The notes under the pieces were generated by a model, which searched no databases, had not been told where the DNA came from, and worked only from the letters and a program-made list of their open reading frames with translations. This document shows, piece after piece, positions 1 through 12,419 of a stretch of 64,000 nucleotides of DNA (its first letter is position 1; the number at the start of each line of letters is the position of its first letter). Source of the DNA: Parietaria judaica (Eukaryota; Streptophyta; Magnoliopsida; Rosales; Urticaceae); assembly GCA_954871525.1 (NCBI GenBank), contig OX940872.1, forward strand, positions 11,865,180 to 11,929,179, written 5' to 3'. The translations under genes and the position numbers were made by a program.

Positions 1-1663
1 TGAGGCCTAGCCTAGATCCAAATGAACTCTTAAATCTTTGTACATTAGTCATGTCTTCTCTAAATTAAGAGTTTTTTTCTTAATAATTTATTTATGAAAA
101 CCAGACCCTTTTTCTTAAGAGATTTTTTTTTATAATTATTTGAACAAAAATTGAAAGCTTAATTCAAATAATTTAGTTAAGGACCGACTCTAGATCAAGT
201 GATGCTCATTAAGAATGGGCATGCCATGGCTATGTGAATGTCAAACGCGGAAAATAAAAAGGGGCACAAAATCGTCCGTGGGTGGTATTTCCCGTCCTCT
301 TTAGTTGTTACAACTATTAAAACAAATACGTAAAAAGAATAAAAACGAGATAGCGAAACCCGCATGCGACTATAAAGGGACTTACGGTTTGCTTGTGCTG
401 GACTGTGCCCGTTTTGAATCTCACTAATATTATTACACACATAGAAGATAGGGAGTACGAAAAAAAAAAAAAATTCGAAGCTAAAATTTAGATTTCAGAT
501 TTTACAAGAATCATATGTTTCGATTTTGATTATATTTTTAAAATTTATTTTTTAGGATCACTGGACCTTAAGTTCCAACCGTTCTGATTCATATATGTAT
601 TAAATCATAATATATAATTAAGAAAATAAAAATTAGAGCCAAAAATTTCATTTCCGAATTTTTCCGAATTCAAAATATTTTCAACAAGAAAACATTTGGA
701 ATCAGAAGTTTTCATTCCGGATTTTTTGGGAAAAATATAATGATCCTGTTTCCGGAAGAAAAACAGCATATCAGAGACAGACATCATTTTTGCACTTTCT
801 GTTAGAGTGTGGGCCTCACGTTTGGACACCTACCTGGTGATTTTTCTACGCATTTCAAAGCATAGGCCAATTTTTATATTTAATATTACAAAATGCCATT
901 TACATTTATATATTCATTTTGAGTTTTATATCCTCCACTTTAAATTATTTTTTTGACTTTTTTTGTTCCTCAAAAGTTACTTTTTTGTATTTTTTAAAAA
1001 GTGATAATCTTCACAAAAAGGGTTGATAGAAAATAAATATTTTAGTTTTAGTGACAAAATTACTAATTTTTCCACAATTAAAATTCTTAATTTTTACTTT
1101 TTTGTTGCACACCAAACTTATATATACTTTTCTATTTCTTAAACTTTACTTTATTTTTTGTTAAATTAATTGAAAAAATATAATTTTACGGATAAGTAAA
1201 ATAATGAACATATAAAACCTCGATCTTAAAAAATAGTATATTCAACTACAAATATAAAATATTAGATATTTATGTCACTGTTGAACCTCATAAAAATTAA
1301 AAGATAACACCATCTCGTATTAATATATCTTTGCAATTAAAAATTATTCAAGGTCGCCGGTTTTTAAATTATTCTACTCACACATTTCTGTTTCTAGAAA
1401 TATTGTGCAGTTTGTGATTTTTTTAAGAAAAAATTGTAAAATGCCTAATTTTGTGTCAAAATTTTTTAAGAAATACTCATTTGTGAGAGTAAAAAAATAC
1501 ACACAATAGGCATTTTTTTTTAAACATTTGAAACAAAATGGACATTTCATTTATTTACCATTTTTTTAATTCAGTCACCGCAGTTCGGTATTACCTCATG
1601 AATTGTGACATTCAAAAATATAAATAAAAATTTTGAATTCCAATTCTTGATAATTTCACACAG
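1..1663. other. AT-rich non-coding stretch upstream of the MATE exons
   Basis: No coding exon is convincing here. Short open frames on the minus strand near 195-440 and 605-829 have no recognisable domain and lie in AT-rich sequence. The stretch precedes the first readable MATE exon, so it is either a long first intron, with exon 1 outside the window, or the flank of a gene that has lost exon 1. The expected membrane-protein N-terminus of about 100 residues was not found on the plus strand. Confidence 0.5.
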
Positions 1664-3339
1664 AGAGGACTATGCAGCGCACTGGAGACGTTCTGCGGGC
1701 AGTCATACGGAGCCAAGCAGTACCACATGCTCGGCGTCCACATGCAGCGAGCCATGGTGGTCCTGCTTGTTGCATGCCTCCCGCTCGCCCTCATCTGGGC
1801 CAATGCCGAGCGACTCCTGTTGCTCCTCACGCAGGACCCGCGCATCGCTGCTGAGGCCGGCCACTACGCACGCCTCATGATTCCAGGAATCCCGGCTTTC
1901 GCCATCATCCAGTGCCAGACCAAGTTCCTCCAGGTAAATTTATCGTATTTCGGCTAGTCTAATTTTTACATTTCTAGAAGTCAATGATTGTGATGTAACT
2001 GAAAATCGAATTTACCGCCGTCTAAATAGTAGTTTTCACTTTTAGAATTTCGTCGTATAAATGATGCTAAAACTACATTGAAGTTGCGGTTTTTGGCATT
2101 ACTACTTATGAAAACCGAACGAAAGACTTAGTTGTCCACTTCGCACCTCCAGGCGCAGAACAACGTCATCCCCATGATGGCCAGCGCGGGGCTCGCCACA
2201 TGTCTCCACGTCGGCCTCTGCTGGGTCCTGGTCTTCCGGTCAGGCCTCGGGAGTGGGGGCGCCGCCTTGGCCAACTCGGCGTCGTACTGGGTCAACGCGT
2301 TGTTGCTCGTGCTCTACGTCAAGCTCTCACCGTCTTGTCGGAGCACATGGACTGGATTCTCCTGGCAGGCGTTTCACGGGATACCGCAGTTTCTGAAGCT
2401 CTCGGTCCCATCGGCTGTGATGTTGACGTGGGTTTGTTCTCGGTTCCTTGTTTGTTGCCATGCTGCATTATCATGCGTGAGTATTTCTCATGTCGTTTTG
2501 TTTATCGAACAGCTTGGAGATCTGGTCGTTCGAAATGGTGGTTCTCTTATCTGGTCTTCTTCCCAATCCGACACTTGAAACATCAGTCATGTCTATTAGG
2601 TATTCAGCCTTGTACTCCCGCGCAGTTAATCCGGAAACCAGTGACGGAACCAAGATTTATATATTTAAGGGACTAGATTCAATATCTTGTAAAAACTATA
2701 TTTGATAGGTTATACTTAAATTTCATAAAAATTTAAAGAGATTTAATATAATTTTTTATATATATGAATTTACGCTAAAGAAATAAATCTAGAGTATAAT
2801 TGTAGAAGACTCTGCTTCCGCCACTACCCCAACTTTGAACCTCAATTTGAAAACTAGAACCGGGTTTTTTTTTTTTTTTACGATTTTTGGACCTGTTTCA
2901 AGATTTTGGGCTTCATACAGTGGGCTTAGTTTTGGCTTTCCCATATCTAATGTCAAAAGTAGGTCTATCGGGGGCTTCCATTTTTTGTATTTTATTTGTT
3001 AATATATATTTTAATTTCATTTTTAGTGTAATTTCATACAAAATTTTATTTATTTATTTGTCAACTACTCAACTATACTTATTGATTCGGTAGTAAATAT
3101 AGTAAAAATTTTAAATAATACATAAATAAAGATTACCAACAATTAATTTTTTAAACCAAAATTGAGAGTAGACTTGATTTCCTCGTCCTGGTCAAGATTT
3201 ATTAAACCTATATTTGAATCCGAGATTTGGACTGAATTATTGAGGGCATGTAATGACGTAGTGTATGATTTTTAAATTTTTTCTTGAATAGTTTGAATCT
3301 CTTAGGATTATGGAGATGAATCCAATAAACATATAATAC

Positions 3340-3380
<41 letters not shown>

Positions 3381-5655
3381 TTATATTAAGCACTCCATTT
3401 TAGTAACCAAGGTAAGAATGATTGGCAGCTTCAACACATGCGTGATGGTTTACATGATACCCGTCGGACTCAGCAGCGTTATAAGGTGCCTTTTTTTTTT
3501 GCATCTTTGCTCTTCAGTATAGTGATTAATTATTGTACAAGACTAACTGAGACATTTTCTTGCGCATTGCATTATAGTGTGAGAGTTTCGAATGAAGTGG
3601 GCGCTGGGAGACCGCGAATGGCACGCCTAGCGATATGCGTAGCGCTAGTTATGGTTTTCGCAGAGAGTGCCTTTGTGGCAGCGGCGATGGTATTGGGACG
3701 CCGCTCTTGGGGCTACTTTTATACTACGGAGGAAAGGATTGTGAAATATGTCGGAGAAATGTTGATTCTGATTGCAATTCTTCACGTCATTGATGGAATA
3801 CAAGCCATACTTTCAGGTTATTATCGACTCTCCTCGCTTTATTTGTTTCTTTGTATATAAGTAATTGAATATTTGAACTTCTATCTTTACAATACAAGTT
3901 CGAATCTAACAACATAAAAAAAATGCTCACTACAAGAGAGGAACTCTATAGTCAACCAACACGTAAATACGCAAATTATATAAAAATTAACAATTAAATA
4001 TATTTTGTCGTAAAATTTTAAAAACTTAAATACAGATTTTAGATAAACAATTTTAAGACTTATTCATGAAATGCAAAGAGGTATATACACTAAGAAACCT
4101 TAATCGGAATCTTTGAAGTTTCTAAGTTGAAGTGTTCTTTAAGGTAAATTATGGTAAATGCAAATTGCTAGAGGTCAGCATAGTGTTGACTGACCCGAAA
4201 AAAAAAATATGAATAATTATATTTAAAAATACATACTATTTATAGTTAATTATTAATATTTATAAATATAAATATTATTATTTTACGTAATCGTTGGTTA
4301 CCGATTAACCCGTAAAAACCACTCGGCCAAAATGATATCGGTATTTAAAAATGACCAATTTACCCACTAGCCAACACGGCACCGTATAGGCCAGTTGAAC
4401 ATTGGTTTAAAGGGACCTAAAATGTACATTTCAGTAGGGTGAGCATTTTAGACCCAACCCGATGGCCCAACCCAAATCCGTTAAGGACCCAACTCTAATC
4501 TAACCCGCCCAATCTAACCTGCTCAAAATTGGGTCGGATCTGGCCGGACCCGACTATTATTCGGGTCGGGGTCACCGACCCGACCAATATAATTAATATT
4601 AATTTCATATTTATATTTATTTCAAGTAGTGCAATCTTTAGTATTTTAAAACTTCACATTCTCAATTTATTTACATTCAAAGACCATTTAATCTCCCATT
4701 TTCATGTTTTACGTTGTTTGGTGTATGTTTGTTTGATTAAATTTGTTTGAGGTATTTTTACATGAATTTTGAGTTATATTAATGCATGTTTTTCATAACA
4801 TTTTTTATTATATAAGATTAAATTTTAATTAATCGGGTCATACCGACCCAACCCAACCCAACCCGATTTTTATTGGGTCGGTTTGGTTTGGGCATTAAAA
4901 ATTTGGGTCGGATCGGGCGTTTTTTAGGAACCCGAAGTGATCGTGTCGGGTCCATAAAAAGCATCGAGGCGGCCCGACCCAACCCATGCTCACTCCTACT
5001 TTTCAGGCACGGTTAGAGGCTCTGGGCTGCAAAAGATTGGGGCAATTCTCAATTTGGCGGCTTATTATCTTATGGGCATTCCTATCGGTATAGTGTTAGC
5101 CTTTGTCTACGAAATCGGTGGAAAGGTATATGTCAAGTCATTACTATACTAATTTATATTTTTATATATTTAATGCTTGTTATACACTTAATAGTGATAG
5201 TTTACACAGAAAGTTTGCAATAATTAATTGCGGTAATAACGGTGAGAGTATTCAATTTTCTACATGATTGCAGTAAAAGTTTTTTTTTTTTTTTTTTTGT
5301 GCGGTGAAAGTTCCCGATGTCATGAGAACTTTTGCCGCTATTATAGAATAATGTTTAGAATTTTTACCCTTATCTATGATGATATTAGAAACTTTTGCTT
5401 CTATTAAGTAAGAGATTGTTACTTATCCAACAAATATGGTTTTCTTAGGGACTTTGGATGGGAATCATAGTGGCATTGTTGGCTCAGTCAATCTCTCTTG
5501 GAACCCTAACAATCTGCACGGATTGGGACAGAGAGGTTAAAAATTACATGGTCCTAATTTTTATTTTTACTCTTTTATTACGTGGAGAATTAATCTAGTT
5601 TTTATAATTTTAATTTGTTTTACAGGTGGAAAAAGCTTCTGAAAGAGTGCACTAA
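1664..5655 (+). CDS. MATE efflux carrier (DETOXIFICATION/DTX type), exons 2-9; first exon absent from window
   Basis: Multidrug and toxic compound extrusion carrier: a 12-helix membrane antiporter that exports organic cations, flavonoids or other metabolites in exchange for protons, usually at the vacuole or plasma membrane. Readable exons are about 1664-1933, 2153-2427, 2513-2599, 3429-3485, 3578-3816, 5007-5125, 5449-5535 and 5626-5655. All junctions are GT-AG and the frame stays open to the TAA, giving 1164 nt and 387 residues. Diagnostic family motifs are ALETFCGQSYGAKQY, WSFEMVVLLSGLLPNP and VRVSNEVGAGRP; the C-terminus ends TDWDREVEKASERVH. Plant family members are about 480-500 residues, so roughly the first 100 (exon 1, helices 1-2) are missing. 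Exon 2 could begin at 1664, 1666 or 1668 because AGs follow each other there. Exons 2-3 are GC-rich and later exons AT-rich. Intron 6 carries a hAT insertion that abuts exon 7. The substrate cannot be read from sequence. Confidence 0.9.
3343..3377. repeat. (AT)n microsatellite in MATE intron 5
   Basis: A run of about 17 AT dinucleotides lies inside the intron between MATE exons 4 and 5, 50 bases before the acceptor at 3427-3428. Confidence 0.9.
4435..4998. mobile_element. Non-autonomous hAT element in MATE intron 6
   Basis: The ends are inverted: left TAGGGTGAGCAT, right reading TAGGAGTGAGCATGGG on the other strand. Both resemble the hAT end consensus (Ac/Ds type, T/CAGGG). It is flanked by an 8-bp target duplication, catttcag at 4427-4434 and cttttcag at 4999-5006 (7 of 8 identical). 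The interior is rich in ACCCGACCC-type motifs and has no transposase. A second copy of the same family lies at 40952-41558 with a perfect 8-bp duplication. The right-hand duplication ends exactly where MATE exon 7 begins, so it supplies the splice acceptor. Confidence 0.85.
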
Positions 5656-6134
5656 AAGAATAGACAAGTTGGAACCTTGAAACTGTCTTTGAGTCTTGAA
5701 CTCTCTCTGGCGTTCAAGAAAATAAAATAGAGCTATTATTTTATTATTTGCTTATCGTTTATCGATGAATGTGGGTGTGTTGATAAAAAAAATAAAAAAA
5801 GCTGCTACTTAATCTAAAGGATAGTAAATCTAAGCCAAAATAATACGAAGATTAGGGAGTAAATGAGAAATTGACACTCATAACTGAATAGAATAATACC
5901 GTACTTAGTTGGTTGTTGATAGTGAGCGGGTTGCTCCGAACCAGAGGCGAAGCTACGTGTGGCTTAGGGTGGACACCTGCCCACTCTCTCTTTTTTTTTT
6001 TTTTTATAAGTATTTAATACTTAAACTCTTCACCCATAAAAATAGTCAAATAAGTTAAGAATTCGATAATTAACCCATAGAAATCGGAACAAAAATTAAT
6101 TATAGAGAATAATATGTAAGTATGAGTACGTGTA

Positions 6135-6230
6135 ATTGTGTACGCTAACTAAACCATAGAAATAGTAACAAACCTAAATGTTATTGTGTACGCAAACTAA
6201 ACCATAGAAATAGTAACAAACCTAAATGTT
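6135..6230. repeat. Tandem duplication of a 48-bp unit
   Basis: Units 6135-6182 and 6183-6230 are identical except for about one base (ctaac versus caaac). They lie inside the outer hAT element. Confidence 0.9.
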
Positions 6231-6540
6231 ATTGTTTCGTGCATTATTTTAATCAACCTACAAATATATCATATCATAATGAGATTTAATTTACCCATAA
6301 ACATAGAACTCAATAAGCTAAAAAATAAAACTAAGTTATAAGTGATTTTTTTATGAAAAAAAATATTATTGAATCTGGATTAAGCATACAAATTATGTGT
6401 GATATTTTGTGAGATAATTATTATTTATTTTTAGAAGTATTATTATTATTATCGGGTGCTCTACATATAGCATGATAAAACTTTAGGAAAAATTAAATTA
6501 ATAAAAAACCGTATACTAGAAGAGACATTATGTTAATATA

Positions 6541-7496
6541 CAGTGGCGGATCCAGAAAAATATTTTGGAGGGGGCTAATTTTTTATTTTTTACCTCTGCT
6601 TTCGATAACGACAATATTTGTTTGATAAAATTTTAAATATTTTTTTAAAAATAAAGTATGATTTTAGATTTCTTTACTTTTATTTGTTATTTTATGATTT
6701 GTATAACTTATTTTTTTAATTTGTGTTTTAAATTCTAATTTACTTAGAGATTCTAATTCGCACCTTGTGAACTCGAATTTCTATCTTTAATTAAAATATA
6801 TATTATAAATGTGAGGTCTTCCATCTTTAATTGAAATATATATATTATAAATGTGAGGTATTAGACTTTCTTCCTAAGTTTTATTTTTTCAGGCCTATTA
6901 AAATTAGATTCGGTCCAATTCCTAGTTTTTTTGTAAAAAAAACAACTATAAATCTTAAGTAATTTTCAAAATATTTTTACTCCTTATTAAGTTCAAATTA
7001 GATTGTTTGATTGTCTTTCAAGTTGGTAGTATCTTCCGAGATAGCATTGAGCCAATTCTCAATGTTCATCAAAATAAAAATAAAAATAAATAATCAGCCT
7101 AGAAATCAAATTCAATAAATAACATTTGTCAGTTTTGAATCAAAACAAGCTGTGAAGAACAATATACATACATATCCATTATTATATATTATATTCCATT
7201 CTGTTTTGTCAAGGGTGAATTTGACTTTTGACTCTCCAATCGAAAATTTAGAATAGCTCGAATTCTTTAGTAGTATTATTATATTGTATGTCAGAGTGTA
7301 AACAAAGCACGTGGATCGAGATGGATCGTGAGAGAGAGTGAGTGACTGCAGTGTATGGTATTGAGCTGAATAGGGGGGCTAAGTTTATTTCTTTGGGAGG
7401 GGCTAACTGGATTTGGGCTTAATTCTTAATGTGTTTTGAAAATGGGCTGGGGGGACTATAGCTCCTGTTGGGCCTAATTAGGTAAATCCGCCCTTG
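6541..7496. mobile_element. Inner non-autonomous hAT element nested in the outer one
   Basis: The left end is CAGTGGCGGATCC and the right end, read from the other strand, is CAAGGGCGGATTTACC. It is flanked by a perfect 8-bp duplication, ttaatata at 6533-6540 and 7497-7504. It inserted into the older element spanning 5942-7546. The interior is AT-rich with no coding capacity. Confidence 0.9.
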
Positions 7497-7554
7497 TTAA
7501 TATATATTAGTGCCCCTCCCGATTGAAATAGCTAGCTTCGCCACTGCTACGAAC

Positions 7555-8130
7555 TTGACTTGCGCTCTTTCTAAAAGGACATGGCCAGACATAAATGAGT
7601 TTTACTGCTAAATGTATAGAAATAAATGACTTAACGCTTATACTGATTTTTAAAGTACAAATAATAAAATAGTACATCAACAAACACCATTATGGGTGTA
7701 AAAAAAATCCTAAAATGAATTAGAAAGAGAAAACATTATTTTACTAAATTTTCAGTACCTTGTTTTCAAGCTTTTCATTAAGATCAACAAATACAACTAC
7801 AGTTATAGGTGTCTTTCGGAATTAATAAAAAACAATAACGGCCCAAAAAGTCCCTGGAAGTCCATATCTCAAAACCGAGAGGCCCAGAGTGGCCCAACGT
7901 AGCCTAGTGTGGCCCAACATGGCCTAGCGTGCCCTAACGTGGCCACGCGGGCCACGCAAAGTAATATTTAATTACTTTGAGGCTTTTAATAAGTAATTAT
8001 TAATTAATTAGAGGTCCATGGGCCCTCTTATAAATAGAGCTCATTTTGAACAAATAATAACTCCGATGATAACGCTCTATATAACGATAAACATCATTTC
8101 AATCTTCTATATATGTATATATATATATAT
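7555..8130. other. Repeat-derived spacer with short tandem GC motif
   Basis: No gene is seen. About 7883-7947 is an imperfect tandem array of a 10-13 base motif of the form gtggcccaacgt. It is followed by tataaata near 8029, which looks like a remnant of an LTR promoter, but no LTR boundaries could be fixed. Confidence 0.4.
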
Positions 8131-8498
8131 AAGGAAAATTACGGCAAAAATACCCAACCTTTGGTCAAACTGCCTCCCGTGCACCCAACCTTTAAAACCG
8201 ACGGCAAAAATACCCAACGTGCGTTGACCGTAACTTTGGCATGAAAACGTTAATTTTTTCATTAATCCTCCATGTGGCCGTTAGCGGCAAAAATACCAAA
8301 CTTTTTTTTGAAAAAAAAAATTAATTTTTTAAAAAATTAATTTTTTTTTACTTGATTTGTGATAATTACTTGAATTCCAAATACATGGAATAACACACAC
8401 GTTAGTCAAAACATCAATTGATTTCTTAATGTGCTTGTATAAACTACATTTATAGATAAAAATCTTATTATTATGAGAAATTTCAAACATAATGTTAC
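8131..8498. mobile_element. Truncated MITE copy, related to 49187-49850
   Basis: The left end reads ttacggcaaaaatacccaac. The following sequence to about 8498 matches the reverse complement of 49470-49850, including cacacacgttagtcaaaaca versus its homologue. The other terminus is missing, so this is a truncated copy. Confidence 0.7.
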
Positions 8499-9223
8499 GG
8501 CTTTACCAACTAAGGTCGGAACCGGTTCTTAGCGGTCGTCGGCCTATATCCCGAGTCATAGGACTTTGTGGTAACGGCTCAGAAGACCCAGTCCCGGTCC
8601 GACGTTTAGCGGAGGGTCCGATCGTCGACTTGTCTTACAAAGCATCTGATTCTCAGCGGCCATCGACCTATATCCCGAGTCTTAGGACTTTATGGTAACG
8701 GGTCGGAGGACCCGCTACCAGTCCGACGGTAGTGGTGAGTCCGATTCACCGGATTCCAGCCTTAGGCCCAGAAACAAGGCACCGGAGGAATTGCCGATTC
8801 CCAGAAGGAAGGTCCGAGCGCCGTTCGACTCTCGTCTCCACCGTTGACCTCCCGGCTTGCTAATGGTATCACCGACTCCTTAGAGAGAAGACGCCGGAGG
8901 AATCGCCGACTCACCGGAGGATGGTCTAAGCGTCGTCCGACTGCCAGCTCGACCATTGCCTCCAAGCTCGCCGATACCACCTCAAAGAACGGCTCCATCA
9001 ATGCTTGCTTTAAACTACATATGGGTATGTATGCAGCCTCACTACACTCAACAAGGCGCGGCATCACATAACCATCACCTTCGTAATCCAAGAAGTCCAA
9101 GCCCCAAGCCTAGGAGAAATTCAAAGAACGACGAGGGGCCCGGCCCAATCCGCATAAGCGGCATCATTATTGAAAATCAATTTTATCATTACATGTTCTT
9201 TTATTTACAAATATATTTTAGAG
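8499..9223. repeat. GC-rich degenerate tandem repeats of unknown origin
   Basis: The block around 8535-8630 is repeated about 120 bases later (shared tatcccgagtc.taggact and ggacc.gctaccagtccg-like motifs). A second pair of units occurs at about 8780-8870 and 8890-8965 (shared cgccggaggaatcgccgact). Open frames on both strands (8762-9100 minus, 8844-9071 plus) follow from this composition. I recognise no domain. It may be transposon UTR sequence interrupted by Copia-1 at 9229. Confidence 0.45.
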
Positions 9224-9676
9224 ATAATTGAAATCGGGTACCAACGATATTGGTAATAATGTCTGGACAAGATTGTCTACACAACAATTTAAAGCACACA
9301 AAAACCAAATATGCGTAACAGTAACGAACAAGTGAACACGCGATATTTGGTAACGCAGTTCGCGAACCCTTCATGGGAACCTACTCTGCGGGGCACTGAC
9401 CCAGAAGCTTTATTCCACTGGAAAACATTTACACAATTTTACACTATCATACATGATATTTAAATGAGTTTCACAATGGAATAGACAACTCACCCTAAAG
9501 AGGAGGCGCAGCTGGTGATTCGACTCTAGGGAAAAAGGCTTGCTTCTCTTCAGAACAGTCTTGTGATGTCTTCAGCTGTCTACAACCAGTCGTCACTTCT
9601 CTCAAGCAAGATCTTAAGACTCTCATGTCTTGATTTAAGCAAATCGATGTATTTCGTTCAGATCGCTCGATGTTCC

Positions 9677-11902
9677 TGTTAGGGGTCTGATTCGCCTGAA
9701 TCCCCTTTGACTAATAAACGAACATCCGATGAGTGCGTAGAGTATTCTTTTAAAAAAAATATGAGATTAAAGTCCCATACCAATAATCTCAATACCCTAT
9801 CCGACTCAGCGAACTCGAGAATATTAATCTCCCGATCGTTGATATTCAATTTTCGATTTTAAGAATGAAAAATCCCATAATTAAATTCAAGAATCCATGA
9901 GTATTAATAAGTAATTATAATTCACGAAGCACAAAAATCACATAACTTTTTTTATTTCGCTTCTGCGGCTTGATCTCTGAATTCCGGGCTCTCCGTACTT
10001 TGAGCTTCTTGCGAGTTTTATAGAGTCTGAAGATAGCTCCCACGTGCCTTCGGATGTATTCTCAGGATCTTGACCGCGGGGATGTGTGGGCTTCCACTGA
10101 ATAAACTATAAAACCCTAAATCGATTTTCCCTGAATAATGGCTCAGAGAAAATCGCAGAAACCCTAAGTTAGAGAGAGAGAGAAAATTATTTCTATAATG
10201 AAGTGGAGTGAATGATTTAGATTTTACCCTTTCCTATTTATAGAAAAAAGTGCAACCAACTTAGAGAAAATCTCTCAACCACTTGTGAGAGATTTACTCA
10301 ACTTCTTGGAGATATTCACTCTAAGATTTGCTTTGATTCAAATAAAGAATAAATCCAAGATTTAAATCTTTTCTTGAAAATACCCTAAAAGATTTAATTA
10401 ATTAAATCCTTATATTTCCAAAGATTTGAAATAAAAAATATATACAAATATATATTCAAAATCGATTTCATCATTCTATTTCTGGTATAAATACGAATAT
10501 ATAGTTTCTCTTAATATCGATTTCAATATTAGTATCAAATTCAACCGAGTTGAAAACTGATATTATCATAACTATCTAACCATAAGTCATAATGACACGG
10601 TTCAAAAAGTTATTTTTATCAGAATTTAATTTCCTATAACCCTAGATTTGATCTAGAAACAAATACATAATTTTTTTATCATAGTTGCTGTATTGACATA
10701 AAGTTTAAGTACTTTTGACATTTTTGGTAAATAAAGTTTTATCAAATGACCAAGTCATAAAATCTTATCTGATTAGTTTATTCTATGTTATTTAGAATAC
10801 CATATTTAGATTTGTGATTTCGAACTTATGGAGCTACAAAGGGGACGAATGGACACACATACTTAAGCTTCGATGAAAGTGAAGAGCTTTCATCAACTTC
10901 GGATATATTCCACTATACCTCGAAGCTGAACTATTTAGTATGTGCTAGATACATCTTCCTGACTCAAGTGTCCATCGATACACTCAGACTATTTGAATCC
11001 AGTTTTTGTATTATTATTATTCTTGTCTCCACTAAGGCTGATCTCCGTGTACCCGTTCAGACGATGCTACTAATGTTTCTATGATTATTGTAAAGTCACT
11101 TACCTAATGGTTTATGAAGTCTTTAGGCTCCGGATGAGTACATGTTTACCTTCTAAATCATAACTCTACTACAGTTTAATCTTTTTGATCCCAAAATAAA
11201 AGTCTCTGAAAAACATAGTTGTAAACTGTAACTCTTAAATCAAAGATCGTATAAATTAAATCGTATAAATTTTTACCTCAGGGCATCAATTGATTCTATC
11301 TGACCATCTTTTGTTGAATTATCTATTCGCTATCATTGACGGCTTGATGCTTTTGAAATAAAGTCATTTCCGTCCAATATGAAGACACTTCATACTTGAT
11401 TTAATCTTAACGGTGTGGACCAGAACCATGACCCGCTAATAGATCATCACTCTACAGTTTTTGAGTTAATCAATAGTTTTTCACAATTATTATATTCCGT
11501 TTAATAATCTAAACTATGGACTACTTTTAGTTATTATTCATATCGCGTGTGTTAAGCCTCCTCACATAAACCACAGTGATAACGAGTACACGATTTGCAA
11601 GGTTATATAATAACTATGGAACCAAAACATTCATCACATTCATTTAAGAAAAACTTGAACAAAATTTTCATTGAGTTAAACCTCCTCACATAAACCACAG
11701 TGATAACGAGTACACGATTTGCAAGGTTATATAATAACTATGGAATCAAAACATTCATCACATTCATTTAAGAAAAACTTGAACAAAATTTTCATTGATA
11801 AATTGAAAACTTAATCTTTGAATAAGGAAAAACGTCACGATCTTATACAAGTGGCATTGACATCTGAATTTAAAAGGGTATACTTATCAGGTACGTCCGA
11901 CA
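9677..11902. mobile_element. Solo LTR nested in the Copia-1 left LTR
   Basis: It begins TGTTAGGGGTCTG and ends GTACGTCCGACA, with the TG...CA ends of an LTR. It is flanked by the 5-bp duplication gttcc (9672-9676 and 11903-11907), absent as a duplicate in the uninterrupted right LTR of Copia-1. The length is 2226 bp and no coding region is present. An internal tandem duplication of 124 bp lies at 11551-11798. The size and lack of internal domains fit a solo LTR left by LTR-LTR recombination. Confidence 0.85.
11551..11798. repeat. 124-bp tandem duplication inside the solo LTR
   Basis: Units 11551-11674 and 11675-11798 differ at about two positions, so the duplication is recent relative to the host element. 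Confidence 0.9.
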
Positions 11903-12419
11903 GTTCCAACCACATCTAGGAAAGGCTTTATACGCCGGTCTTCTTGGCATCCAATTACAACAATCAAGGCACCACAATAAGCAGGATTAATATTACCAAC
12001 GGTAACATCAATCAAATCAATTCAGACTCAATCAAATAAAGATATCAAATTGAGTTGGTTGATCGTGGTGATAACTCCACGAAGATCTTTGCCTGCAGCA
12101 GCATATTTCTTCAATAAAAGTGCACATCTTCAGCAACTTGTTGATCCATCTAATGTCTGGACAACCTGTTAAAACAACACTTAATGACAAAGACAAAAAG
12201 AACAAACAATGTTCTTACAAACTCCACCTTTCGGCATTATGTGGATCAATAACTCAATCATCACACAAACCAAAAGTAAATAGTTTTGGAGAAACAACAA
12301 AACAAACACACGAACAAAGTCTTAACAGAAACAATAAAAGAAAAAAAAAGGTCTTAACCAAAACAAACAAGCTAAGCTATTACAATCTTCTCCCCTTAAT
12401 TTATTGACGTAGATGCCGA

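Larger units (their letters stand above)
5942..7546. mobile_element. Outer non-autonomous hAT element, 3' flank of the MATE gene
   Basis: The left end is CAGAGGCGAAGCTACG and the right end, read from the other strand, is CAGTGGCGAAGCTAGC. Flanks are ctccgaac (5934-5941) and ctacgaac (7547-7554), a 7/8 target duplication. The element begins 287 bases after the MATE stop codon. It has been split by a second hAT at 6541-7496. No transposase reading frame is visible. Confidence 0.85.
9229..12219 (-). repeat. Copia-1 left (3') LTR, interrupted
   Basis: This aligns with the right LTR in two blocks, 9229-9676 and 11903-12219. The inserted segment between them is a separate element with its own target duplication. 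Without the insert and duplication the LTR is about 760 bp, against 748 bp on the right. Confidence 0.9.

Noticed and set aside
195..829. Minus-strand frames upstream of the MATE exons
   Set aside because: AT-rich, no domains, wrong strand for MATE exon 1; no support as genes.
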